From contig LSRY02000012.1 of NCBI GenBank assembly GCA_001643675.2, forward strand, positions 932,501-996,500: a stretch of DNA of 64,000 bases, in the 5' to 3' direction. The translations under genes and the position numbers were made by a program. Of the stretch, positions 1 to 9,872 are shown in pieces (positions within the stretch are counted from its first letter, which is position 1; each line of letters opens with the position of its first letter). The notes beneath the pieces are model-generated. The model was given only the letters and a program-made list of their open reading frames with translations, did not search any database and was not told the DNA's origin. This DNA is from Monocercomonoides exilis (taxonomy: Eukaryota > Preaxostyla > Oxymonadida > Polymastigidae).

Positions 1-2
1 TG

Positions 3-3000
3 GAGCGTTGCGGTCCTTCAGTTGAGCTGAGAATAGCAGCAGTGCACAGACGAGGCCACGTGTTCACAATGGCCAGAAGATGCACTTTCAGACTGATGGA
101 CGCAGCAGAAGAGGACACACGTATAAATTCGCTTTGCGGGACAGCCGCTGCAGCGTTTGTGGTGGCGCTGAATGAGATTGCAGACAGCGTCCCGATCTCA
201 GCCGTCAACACCAGCTATGCTGCTGCACTCAGAGCGTGCTTGTCGAAGTCACCGCCAGTCAGCCAGCCACCATTTGCGGTGCCTTCTGCTCCGTCTCAGT
301 CGTCTGCTTTGCCTGAACCAGCTGCCTCGCCAGTCGCATCTCGCTCTCCTTCGATGGCTGTGCTGCCTTCTGTTGCAACTGCTCAAGTCTCTCCAGCAAG
401 CAAGCAGCTTCCGTCACCACTGACCAACAACATCTTCACTCCATTCTCTTCCTTCTCTCCTCTTCTACTGTCTCTCTTCCGCTCGATGTTTGTGTCGCGC
501 TCCATCGACATCGCCGTCGCTTTCTGCGAGGCGGCGCAGTCGGCTTTGACTCGCATCAGCCAAAGACTGACAATTGGAGGCGTCTCCTCTGCAATCACTG
601 GAGGATTCAATCTGACTGACCAAAGCTCGATGAGTGGTGGTGCGAACACCCTCATATCATCTGCTTCGCCTTCTGCTTCTTCATCCACTACTGGATTTGC
701 CATGCTTGCTTCATCCTCCTCCTCCTCATCATCATCATCCTCGTCTACTTCTTCAGCCTTGTCTTCTCCCACGCGAAAGAAGGATCTACCAGAAGATCTT
801 GTGAAATCTGGCTATCTTGCCCAGCAGCTGTCTCCAGCCACAATCAATCAGAATGTGCCACTGGAAGATATCGAGCAGCAGCTGAAGCGAATTATGCGTC
901 TTCCTCTTCAGTCGATGTTCATTGCAGCCACACACCGCGCTTTACTTCCTGCGAAATGGCAGGCACCCGTTGTGAAAGCGCTCACTTCAGGACAAATAGT
1001 CTCAAGTGCTGTGAAATCAGCAGCGAATGAGCTGAGTGCTGAGCTGGCTGAACAAGAAGGGCTGACAGACTCAGACGAAATGGCTGCGCCTTCTGCGTCT
1101 CCACCGCCTGGAATGAAAGGTGTGTTCTCACCTTCGACTTTCTCAATCGGCCAACCACGAGATGGCAATAACTACAACAACAATAGCAATAATAACCTCA
1201 AGACAGCTGCATACTCTTCTCTGTCACCTGCTTCCCTGTCTTTGTCGAATCCTGTTTCAAACACACGCCAGCCAGTTGGACTGCGCTATGTATCGTCTCC
1301 CACTCACACAGCAACATTCAACGACAAAACAACTGCCTCCATGCGTCTGTTTATGAAGACACAGGAAGTTACCACGAAGAAGAATGCGAATCCGTTGAAT
1401 GCTGCGGCTGGCCAGACTTTCTCTCCACTTGCTTCCACATCTGCCACATCCGCAGAGCAATCTTCTCCAATCTTTCCTCCTCCTTCTTCTCCCATTTCCT
1501 CCTCCACACCCCAGATGTCTGTTTCATCTTCTGTACAGTCATCGCAATCTGCTTTGCAATCATTTGAGGTGACATATTCAACCAGAAGCGGGATGGTTGT
1601 GTCTGTCAACAGCAGCGACGGTACAATCAGATTGTCGCATGCACCAGCCAGTGGCGAAGGAAACACGACTTTTGGAAGAGGAATGGGAAACATGCTGATG
1701 CCGAACAAGAACGAGATCACCACACAGGCACTTATTTCACAGAAGGAAGCCGAATGCAGAGAGATGGTGAACAGAGCAATAGCCATTGCAACGAACAGAG
1801 GAAGAGAAGGGATTCAAAGATACCGAAGAGGAGAAACAGTACATGGGCTCACCCAGCCAGTGACTAACTCTGAACCAGAAGCTGGCGATGTTGCTGAAGA
1901 AAAACCAGCAGCAAAGCAGTCAAAGAAGCCTGAGAAGCAAGCATCAAGCGTTTCTATCGTAGACAAAGGCAGCAAAGGAGAAAAGAAACTGAAATCCAAA
2001 AATGAAAGAGGCAGATCATCACAGAGCAATCTCCACGTAGAGCCAGACACGCTCAACACAACACAGAACATGGCAATTGACCCATTGTCTTTAAGTGCAG
2101 AGGAGATGGAGGTGTTCAGACGTTGCTACACACGCTCGCTGTACGATGCTTTGTCTCGCAATGGACTTGCATCTGTCTTCTTTGAGAGCGAAAATGACTC
2201 ATCTTCACCGAAAGCAGGAAATAAAAAGACCTCATGGGCTGACATTGACGGAGGAGAAAAAGACTGGGGGACAATCTGCAGACAGCGCAATTGGTCTACG
2301 GAGAGCTTTGAAGATCTCGACACCTCGTCAGAATTCAACTCTGCGTTTCCGGCGTTTCCAGATGCTGCAGACGCGCCTTCAACTCCAGACACTTCTATTC
2401 GCATGTCTCCTCTTGCTTCAACTGCCTCTCTGATAAACTCTTCTTCCTCCTCATTTTCTCAGCCTCCGTTCACTTCATACTCAACTCCACATCATCCTCT
2501 GTCCACCCAGTCGCCTCCAACTGAGTGTGAGCGTATCATCCGCGGAATGGGAACATCAATTGTCCGCCTGTCAACCGGCGCTGTGGCTGTGCTGCTGGCA
2601 AACGGCGATGTTTCGGCGTGCTCAGGCAACGAGTGGGTATCTGTCGGAAAGGACGGACGAAGAGTCGCCCGCCCTCTTTTCTCGTTCCCGCTCATCTCAG
2701 AAGACGATCCGTTGACTGCAGCTTGCTTCAAAGAAGTCTCTTTCCCACTTTCCGTACCAGTTGATTCTGAGGGGCTTCCACAACTTTCATCAATCTCAGA
2801 AAAGAACGAAGATATTTGTCTAAATAATGAGAAACTGGAGTCAATAGCAGAAGTGGAGAGTCCACCTGAGCCTCTTCAGATCACTGAACAGGAACCAACT
2901 GACACAACATCAACTACACAGACCAACGAAGAACAAGAAGAAACCAAAATTCAATCAGCTTTATCACAAACGCAGACTACTTTACCAACTGTTAACCAGA

Positions 3001-6000
3001 GCCCATCTCTCGGATCGCTTCGTCTTCCTCCTTCATTCCCCTGCCCTGAGGCACTTTCAAACATCGCTGCTGCAGAAAGCATCGACGCTACACTTTCTGC
3101 CCGAATAACCACTCGAAGTGACCATGTCACAGTCATTCAGCATCAGACAGGAGAGAGGCTGGTGCACCACGCAGATGGCACACGAATCTTCCATTCATTC
3201 TCGTTTGCGTGCGATGACGAGGCTATTGCGCATTACGAGGCAGAGACAGGAAACAAGGCTCCGATGAAAGCTATCATTTGCGTGGAGCACCCAAATACAC
3301 CACGTGTGCTGATACATCTTGTGCAGAAAAAGCTTGCCAGCATCTTTGGAGGAAGAGAACAGTCATCTCCTCTTTCTCGCTCAACCACAACTCAATCTTC
3401 TCAGCAGAGCCTAGCGCCTGCTGATGTGTGGGTGCGAGACCGAATTGTGGTCGTGATGCCAGACGGTGCTGCAATCGAATGGTCAGCCAACGAAAAGAAG
3501 ATTGTTCTGTCAAAGCCAGACAACACACACATCCACTACTCTTCAAATGGAACAGTGTCTGTGTTTGTGGAGAACAGCTCAAGACGAGCTCCACCAACGG
3601 TCGGCGTGACTGGCCGCCTTCCTCTCCTTTTCTTCAACACGCTCGAAGGCACATTGGCTGTCCGCCCATCCAAACGGTCTCCTCCAATTCCTGTTCCATC
3701 TTCATCAGAAAGGCAGGTTCCTCAGATCAAACTGGTGCCAAGCCAGCAGCCAACAACTCCAACTTTGCCATCACCAACCAGTGTTGAGTCACGTGCACAA
3801 AGCGATCCATCCACACAGACAGAAGAAGCCACTCCCCCACCACCTCCCCCGCTCCTCCAATCTGCTTCAACGATGACTTCTGTAAAGAGGAGCACAGCAC
3901 GAAAAGTGTTTGTAACTTCAATGGAAGGCATTGCATCATGGACAATGGCGAAAAACATGCGTTCTGCAACCATTGCACGCAAAGTCAACGGAGCATTTCT
4001 GCCGATGTTGTTTGGACAAGGCTTAGATGAAAGCTATGGAATATCAAATCAGCCGTCGTTTGGTTCAACGCAAAGCAACATTTCATCGAATCTGAATTCC
4101 TCGTCATACTACAAAAACAGCACAGGTGCACCCCAGTTGATATCTTCGGGAGCTGTTTCGTCTGAGGAAAGCAGATGTTGCTCTGCGTCTGTTCTTTCTG
4201 GCTGCTCACTTGTCGATTCCATCACAGCATATCCAGGCGCTGAGGACAGAGACTCGCCAGAGTGGATGGAGAAGAAAGTGAAAGAGATGAAGCAGCTGAA
4301 AGATCGACTGGAGGCTGAGGCTGCTGAGGAGGCACGCAAAAAGAGAAGGAAAGAGATACAAGATGCAAAGATGAGAACAATTCAGTCAGCTACATCTGAA
4401 AGCTCAGAATCTGCTAAAGCAGTAAAGTCAAGTATTCACACACCAAGCACCTCAATTGTCGATGCATCGATGGCACAGCAGGCAATGAATCGTGATATTA
4501 ATACTGGAGAAGCAACAGCTGACGATGAAACCAAAAGCAAAGGGCAAGCCGATACGAAAGAGGAGGAAGAGAAAGCTGCTGCTGAAAGGAAAGCACGCAG
4601 CCAGATTTCATTGGCCAGACAGCGCTGGATTGCACGTCTGGCAGCGCTTCATCTTCACCAAATGGAAAAAGTAGCAGAGTTTGTGAAAGAAGCAGATGCT
4701 GTCTTTCAACCCACAAGAACGCCTCAAGACAGCGCTTATGCTGCTTCATCGCCTTCTCTTCCTTCTCACGCAGCGGCCAGTCGCGAGCCGATGCGTGTGC
4801 TTCCAAGACTGTTTGTTATCCGTCCTGATAAATCTGGATTTGAGCTCCACAACAAACACGCTGTAAGACGGCTCTATCCACGCTGCAATGACCTACAAAA
4901 GAGCAAAAACATGGACATTTTCACTGCAGCAGCATCTGATTTCCCAACTCAAATCAAAAAGATAATTGCACAGCACAACATTCACACAGGCAAAAGTGGT
5001 TCTGCAGCCACAAATGAAACAGGGCAGTCATCTTCATCAACAGAGAGAGCAGAATTATTTGATCCATCACAATTCACATTGGATATCATATCATCTGTTA
5101 TTAATTCATTTGAAAGCAGCAGCGGCAATTCCACAGAACTAAACACTCAGCGAAGCAGCCAAAAACAGGCAGACGTCGACAACGGATCACTCGCAAACAT
5201 CAGCCACTTACATGAAGAGCATGTTCAGTCTATTTTGTGCAGAGCTTCAGAATCAATTCCTGTTATTTCTCCGGTGCTTCATCTTGGAGCAATTAATGCT
5301 GTGCAGTATTTGTCGCAATTCTCCGGAAACAATACAAGCTTGGAGCGATCTTCTTCACAATCTAATGTTAATGAAGCTTCAGTAAACATTCAAAGAAAAA
5401 GAAATGAGGAAGCATCAGGCTCCACAGATCCATCGAGCAACACTGGCGATTCAACGAATTATGATTCACAATCACAGACACATTCGACTCCAATTGACAG
5501 CGTTCACATCTTTCCTCCATCGAACGTCTTGCCGGCTGGCTCTATTGTTTCTCCTGCACGCATTCCAGCTGAGCATCTCTGCACAACTGATCCACACAGG
5601 GCTCCATTTGCTGTTTACGTCACAGCTCAGACAAAACGCTCTCAAAAGACGAAAGTAGTGAGTGAGGTGAAGAAAATTCCAACAATTGTGTCTTCTGCTG
5701 TGGATTCTGTTGCTGGGCACATGCGCCACTTGTCCGTCTCCCTCAGAAGCAATGCGTCAAGCAGTCAGCTTTCCGTATTTCAGCAAATGGAAAAAGGAGG
5801 AACAATTTCACCCGCTTTCTCTGCTTCAAATCTGGTGTCAACGCCTGTTACATCAGAGGTGAAATACCACCCAGCTGCATTTACAATCGAAAGTACTCCA
5901 GCTCCTGCTCCAGCTCTGACTGTTTCTTATCCACTTGCTTCTTCTCATTTGCCAAACGGGAAAGATCAGCCTTCATTGGTGTGCTCTCAATGCAATCGTG

Positions 6001-9000
6001 CAACTTCCTCTTCAAATTCTTCGTATCTGAAGCCACTCCCTGTTGTACACACAACCATAATTCCTTGCACATGCCATCCAGATTCACTAACATGCACATG
6101 TCGTCCTGTTGGCTTTGCCTCCAAAAGTGCAGGTGATGCTTCAGCCTGTGAAGGACCCGCACCTCATCATGCGTTAAGACCAATGTGGACACCATATCAC
6201 ACGGATCTACTGCTATTTGAACCCAAAACATACAGAAAGGACTATTTGCCTCCGTACATCCAGCAGCTTGAGCTGTCTCACAGCCATCTCCAGCAAATCA
6301 TCGATGGACAATGCCCAATTCCTCCTCCACAGTCTTCACAGTCATCTTCTCCACCTTCTGTTCAAACACAGCCACAGCGTATTACACCAATGCCGACAAT
6401 CGCATTTGGTTCAATTGACGCAACAGCCTCAAAGCATAGCATCACTCCTGATCCTGTCTCATCCTCTCAAAGTGCAAACGACACATCATCCACTCCAATC
6501 ACACCACATGACGCAAACGACACTTCAACAGTTGCCTCAGCACTACATTCTGTAGTTGAGCAGGTCAACCAGCCATTCTCCGAAAGTTCTTCTGTGTTTC
6601 ACAAGAATCTAATTGAATTCCCTGCACCTTCTCCTTTGCTGCAGCTAATCATCTTCCAATATGTTACACTTGCCAGTCATATTTTGTCTGTGAGAAGTGA
6701 AAAGTTTTTCAACAAACTTCGAAATTGCCTTACACGTGCTGTCGAAATGGCATGGTCGAACTTCGCAAGCTCGCTTGACTGGCTTGTCCAGGCAGCAGTT
6801 CACACCCGAATGAAGATGGCTGTCCAGCAGCAAGCAATTTCTGTTCTCCGAACACTTCTCGGAAAGGATGAAGGAGATTCAGATGAAGACGCGGAGAATG
6901 AACCAACAGAAGGAAAGACATCGATGATGGGAGGGAAGCTTGGTGGAATGAACTCTTTTGGTGCAGGTGTTCCACCCAGAAGAAGCGGTGGAGCATCATC
7001 TGGATCAGCTTCCTATGACATCTCATCACTTACATCCACTTTACCCAGCATTCGGCAGTCCTCTTCTGCGCTTAGAAACGATCCATTTGCGAGTGAAGCA
7101 ATGGCTGCATTGTTCAGAGCAGATCCTGTGCTGCAAAGACTCGACGAGGCTGTCAGTGCACAGGAATGGGCAGCATCACAGCTGATCACCAGCGGATTCC
7201 GCTCCAGACGCATCATGCCGTCTCCTCCAGGATATGTGACGAATGCATTCGCATCGTCGTCTGGTGTTCCTTCGCTCAGCAACGCTTCTTTCAACTCGTC
7301 TAACTTGCATCCCTGCTTCTCGTGGCTCTTCCCATCTTTCCCTCAATCGCTTCTTGGTACATCTCCTGGACTGTTCTCCCGTTTTGGCACGTGGTCTTCG
7401 TGGAATGGTCTGGGCGGATGGAGAGGCGCAATTGCACGCCCTGCAAAACTGAACTCATCTCAAAAGACGCAAATGGAAAAATATCTCATTCGATGCAATG
7501 TGCTTATGAGAAAAGAAAGAGATTCAAACAGAAAACAAGCATTTTCTTTATCTCCTCATCTAACTTCGCTTATTACTCTTTACAATGAAGCATCAACAGA
7601 ATGTGCAGTATCTTCAGCAGCTGCAGTTACCGAAAAGGAAATCGATGGATACGGATCTTTGCGTAGTATGCTGACAGCTGAATCCAAAGCAGCTGCGTCT
7701 GATAACGTGGCTCGTGAGCAATCGCCAAGCATTGGCTCAGAAAAGACGGTGTCAACAACTGGAAGACAGTCTCTGGCAAGCTCACCACAAAGCAGCGATA
7801 GAAAGAGCGGAACTGTGGTGGTGAAAAAGAAAGGGCAGCAAACAATGTCATCAAAAGCAGCAGAGTTGCAGCAAAAAGTCGAACAGCGGAGAAAAATGGC
7901 AGAAGAAGCAGAAAAGAAACAACAGCTTGAAGCAGAACAGGAAAGAAAGAGAAGAGAACAGCTTCTGTTCAGACGGCCAGCTGACGGGCAGCAGTTGGGA
8001 TACTTTGACAGCTGCGAAGGACTTGATGCCTTGCATCCACTTCCGCCAATCATCCAATCTTCCTCTGATCCAACAGTGAAAACTCGAATACCAAACAAAT
8101 TTGACTCAAGAAGTGCAACAAACTCTCCAGTTCCTGCGCAGTCATCTTTGCAGAAGCCTTCCACACCTCCGTCTCAAATGCGGTGGAGTGTCACAGGCTC
8201 AGTTGTCGAGCGTGCTCGAACTGAAGAGAAACTGCGAGAGCAACTTTCACCAGTTACACAGTTTTATCAATCAGACAAGAAAAAGATTCAGCGCACATAC
8301 GATTCGCCTCAACGACGCATGGCTCAAACAGCTGATCAGATGAGAAGATCGATGGTTTTGCCGTCAATTTCACAGGGAGGGTACCAGCCTCAAATAACGG
8401 AGACAGCTTCCTCAATCAGCTCTTCGCTTGTCTTTTCAACTAATGCAACTACAAATACACAAATGCCTTCTCGTCAGTCACCTTCTTTGCTAACCAGACA
8501 ACTTAATGCAACTGAATCGCAGAGGCGAAGCGCCTCGGCTGGAAGAGATATGAGCCAGCAAATCTTTTATTCAACTGGGCGATCTTTTCATACTAATGGT
8601 GGTGAATTGGCAGCTACATTGACAATCAAAAAGCGCCATATGTCATCGGACAATGAACGAACAGTGGCAAAACTACGTTCTTCAATCACTGTTCCACCTT
8701 CGTCCGTGAAGCGTGTCATGCAGATAATGGATTCTAAGCCCAAAGAAGTGCGCCATCCAGAATCTCTCAACCGCACAGTGATTGGAATTCCCCGATCAAC
8801 ACCAGTCGTCCTCAAAGAAACGGCTTCTCCACTTGCGTCTTCTGTTCCGAACGAAGCTCATCTGCAACGTGATGGTCTTGTTGAAAGAGAAGTGAAGACA
8901 GCATCTGCTGGCTTGGCTCGTCTTCGCGATGCTCCTGTTATGGGTGTTGTAGCAACTCCAGACAAACTATCGTTTGGAAAAATATCTTCAAAGGGACTGT

Positions 9001-9446
9001 ATCGAATGACATTTTCACTGAAGAATAGAGGAATTGATGGAGAGCGGTTCTTTATTTCACCTTTCCCTCCAAAGGGACATTGCTTCAATGTGATCGCGGT
9101 ACCTCACATGATAGCAGCCGGAATGGAAGAGACTGTGCAAGTCGAGTGCGATGGTTCTATGGCAGAGACAATGATGGCAGTGCTTATGTCACCTCAAGGT
9201 GCTCCTGGATCTTCATTCACTGGAAAAGCAGTGAAAAAGCAAGGCGATGAAAGCGAAAGCAGCTCATATATTTCTGTTTCTGATGTTATCCGCATTTCGA
9301 CACAAAAGAGCATCATCACAATTCCTGTGAGCGCAGATGTTTATGTTGAGATGAAGCCCTTCCAGCTTCAGTTGGCGCCTTCTGTACGCTTCGTTGAGCA
9401 GCGTGGAGAAGACGAGGCTTCACCTCCGCAGCCACCTGTTGAATAA
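3..9446 (+). CDS. SPAG17: SPAG17/PF6-like ciliary central-apparatus protein, 5' end outside window
   Basis: The frame is open from the first bases of the window with no stop before the first ATG at 69, so the gene very probably begins upstream; about 3,147 residues are visible and it ends in TAA. SPAG17/PF6 is a scaffold of the C1a projection of the 9+2 axoneme, needed for ciliary beating. Seen in the sequence: repeated 'DGT/DGTRI'-type strands (ADGTRIFHSF, VVVMPDGAAIEW), a PRLFVIRPDKSG stretch, a charged helix near WMEKKVKEMKQLKDRLEAEA, and a C-terminal MSP/ASH-like beta domain (about the last 200 residues, from LSFGKISSKGLYRMTFSLKN). That last domain has the layout of the SPAG17 C-terminus: a 'FG...V.LKN.G' strand, then an 'AAGM' turn. 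Human SPAG17 is about 2,200 residues; the excess here is Ser/Pro/Gln-rich linker. The family call rests on recalled motif similarity, not a search. It faces the next gene tail to tail. Confidence 0.75.
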   Translation, partial: ERCGPSVELRIAAVHRRGHVFTMARRCTFRLMDAAEEDTRINSLCGTAAAAFVVALNEIADSVPISAVNTSYAAALRACLSKSPPVSQPPFAVPSAPSQSSALPEPAASPVASRSPSMAVLPSVATAQVSPASKQLPSPLTNNIFTPFSSFSPLLLSLFRSMFVSRSIDIAVAFCEAAQSALTRISQRLTIGGVSSAITGGFNLTDQSSMSGGANTLISSASPSASSSTTGFAMLASSSSSSSSSSSSTSSALSSPTRKKDLPEDLVKSGYLAQQLSPATINQNVPLEDIEQQLKRIMRLPLQSMFIAATHRALLPAKWQAPVVKALTSGQIVSSAVKSAANELSAELAEQEGLTDSDEMAAPSASPPPGMKGVFSPSTFSIGQPRDGNNYNNNSNNNLKTAAYSSLSPASLSLSNPVSNTRQPVGLRYVSSPTHTATFNDKTTASMRLFMKTQEVTTKKNANPLNAAAGQTFSPLASTSATSAEQSSPIFPPPSSPISSSTPQMSVSSSVQSSQSALQSFEVTYSTRSGMVVSVNSSDGTIRLSHAPASGEGNTTFGRGMGNMLMPNKNEITTQALISQKEAECREMVNRAIAIATNRGREGIQRYRRGETVHGLTQPVTNSEPEAGDVAEEKPAAKQSKKPEKQASSVSIVDKGSKGEKKLKSKNERGRSSQSNLHVEPDTLNTTQNMAIDPLSLSAEEMEVFRRCYTRSLYDALSRNGLASVFFESENDSSSPKAGNKKTSWADIDGGEKDWGTICRQRNWSTESFEDLDTSSEFNSAFPAFPDAADAPSTPDTSIRMSPLASTASLINSSSSSFSQPPFTSYSTPHHPLSTQSPPTECERIIRGMGTSIVRLSTGAVAVLLANGDVSACSGNEWVSVGKDGRRVARPLFSFPLISEDDPLTAACFKEVSFPLSVPVDSEGLPQLSSISEKNEDICLNNEKLESIAEVESPPEPLQITEQEPTDTTSTTQTNEEQEETKIQSALSQTQTTLPTVNQSPSLGSLRLPPSFPCPEALSNIAAAESIDATLSARITTRSDHVTVIQHQTGERLVHHADGTRIFHSFSFACDDEAIAHYEAETGNKAPMKAIICVEHPNTPRVLIHLVQKKLASIFGGREQSSPLSRSTTTQSSQQSLAPADVWVRDRIVVVMPDGAAIEWSANEKKIVLSKPDNTHIHYSSNGTVSVFVENSSRRAPPTVGVTGRLPLLFFNTLEGTLAVRPSKRSPPIPVPSSSERQVPQIKLVPSQQPTTPTLPSPTSVESRAQSDPSTQTEEATPPPPPPLLQSASTMTSVKRSTARKVFVTSMEGIASWTMAKNMRSATIARKVNGAFLPMLFGQGLDESYGISNQPSFGSTQSNISSNLNSSSYYKNSTGAPQLISSGAVSSEESRCCSASVLSGCSLVDSITAYPGAEDRDSPEWMEKKVKEMKQLKDRLEAEAAEEARKKRRKEIQDAKMRTIQSATSESSESAKAVKSSIHTPSTSIVDASMAQQAMNRDINTGEATADDETKSKGQADTKEEEEKAAAERKARSQISLARQRWIARLAALHLHQMEKVAEFVKEADAVFQPTRTPQDSAYAASSPSLPSHAAASREPMRVLPRLFVIRPDKSGFELHNKHAVRRLYPRCNDLQKSKNMDIFTAAASDFPTQIKKIIAQHNIHTGKSGSAATNETGQSSSSTERAELFDPSQFTLDIISSVINSFESSSGNSTELNTQRSSQKQADVDNGSLANISHLHEEHVQSILCRASESIPVISPVLHLGAINAVQYLSQFSGNNTSLERSSSQSNVNEASVNIQRKRNEEASGSTDPSSNTGDSTNYDSQSQTHSTPIDSVHIFPPSNVLPAGSIVSPARIPAEHLCTTDPHRAPFAVYVTAQTKRSQKTKVVSEVKKIPTIVSSAVDSVAGHMRHLSVSLRSNASSSQLSVFQQMEKGGTISPAFSASNLVSTPVTSEVKYHPAAFTIESTPAPAPALTVSYPLASSHLPNGKDQPSLVCSQCNRATSSSNSSYLKPLPVVHTTIIPCTCHPDSLTCTCRPVGFASKSAGDASACEGPAPHHALRPMWTPYHTDLLLFEPKTYRKDYLPPYIQQLELSHSHLQQIIDGQCPIPPPQSSQSSSPPSVQTQPQRITPMPTIAFGSIDATASKHSITPDPVSSSQSANDTSSTPITPHDANDTSTVASALHSVVEQVNQPFSESSSVFHKNLIEFPAPSPLLQLIIFQYVTLASHILSVRSEKFFNKLRNCLTRAVEMAWSNFASSLDWLVQAAVHTRMKMAVQQQAISVLRTLLGKDEGDSDEDAENEPTEGKTSMMGGKLGGMNSFGAGVPPRRSGGASSGSASYDISSLTSTLPSIRQSSSALRNDPFASEAMAALFRADPVLQRLDEAVSAQEWAASQLITSGFRSRRIMPSPPGYVTNAFASSSGVPSLSNASFNSSNLHPCFSWLFPSFPQSLLGTSPGLFSRFGTWSSWNGLGGWRGAIARPAKLNSSQKTQMEKYLIRCNVLMRKERDSNRKQAFSLSPHLTSLITLYNEASTECAVSSAAAVTEKEIDGYGSLRSMLTAESKAAASDNVAREQSPSIGSEKTVSTTGRQSLASSPQSSDRKSGTVVVKKKGQQTMSSKAAELQQKVEQRRKMAEEAEKKQQLEAEQERKRREQLLFRRPADGQQLGYFDSCEGLDALHPLPPIIQSSSDPTVKTRIPNKFDSRSATNSPVPAQSSLQKPSTPPSQMRWSVTGSVVERARTEEKLREQLSPVTQFYQSDKKKIQRTYDSPQRRMAQTADQMRRSMVLPSISQGGYQPQITETASSISSSLVFSTNATTNTQMPSRQSPSLLTRQLNATESQRRSASAGRDMSQQIFYSTGRSFHTNGGELAATLTIKKRHMSSDNERTVAKLRSSITVPPSSVKRVMQIMDSKPKEVRHPESLNRTVIGIPRSTPVVLKETASPLASSVPNEAHLQRDGLVEREVKTASAGLARLRDAPVMGVVATPDKLSFGKISSKGLYRMTFSLKNRGIDGERFFISPFPPKGHCFNVIAVPHMIAAGMEETVQVECDGSMAETMMAVLMSPQGAPGSSFTGKAVKKQGDESESSSYISVSDVIRISTQKSIITIPVSADVYVEMKPFQLQLAPSVRFVEQRGEDEASPPQPPVE

Positions 9447-9872
9447 ATGAGTATTTTCATTTTCATTTCTTTTTTTATTTTTCACAATCACTTCACCATG
9501 TTCTAGTAGTTTAAATTGGGATTATGTAAATCATTTCACATGTTTTTATTAATTTTTTTGTTTTTTCGGACGCAATTGACAAAAATAATATCAAAAGGAA
9601 TGAGAACTAAAAATCTATTTCTGCGCTCATTAAGCGCATCTTAGCTTTTTTGAGTGCCAACTTTGAAGTGAAACAACTAATTTGAAAGAGAGCAAGGCTA
9701 AAAAATAAATGAATGAAATTATCAAACAAATACAGAATTGATGAATTGCTATATACACATTTTTTATCCAACTAACATTGAAACCGAACACATTTAACAG
9801 ATAATGTGAAACAAAAAGTACACAAATAGACTTTCAAACATTAAAGTGATATGAACTGACATCAAGAGTCAA
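9447..9872. other. Convergent intergenic spacer
   Basis: AT-rich 426-bp spacer between the stop codons of two converging genes. It has T-rich and A-rich runs and scattered AATAAA-like hexamers suitable for polyadenylation on both strands (for example the aataaa at 9705-9710 on +). No open frame or RNA gene is apparent. Confidence 0.6.
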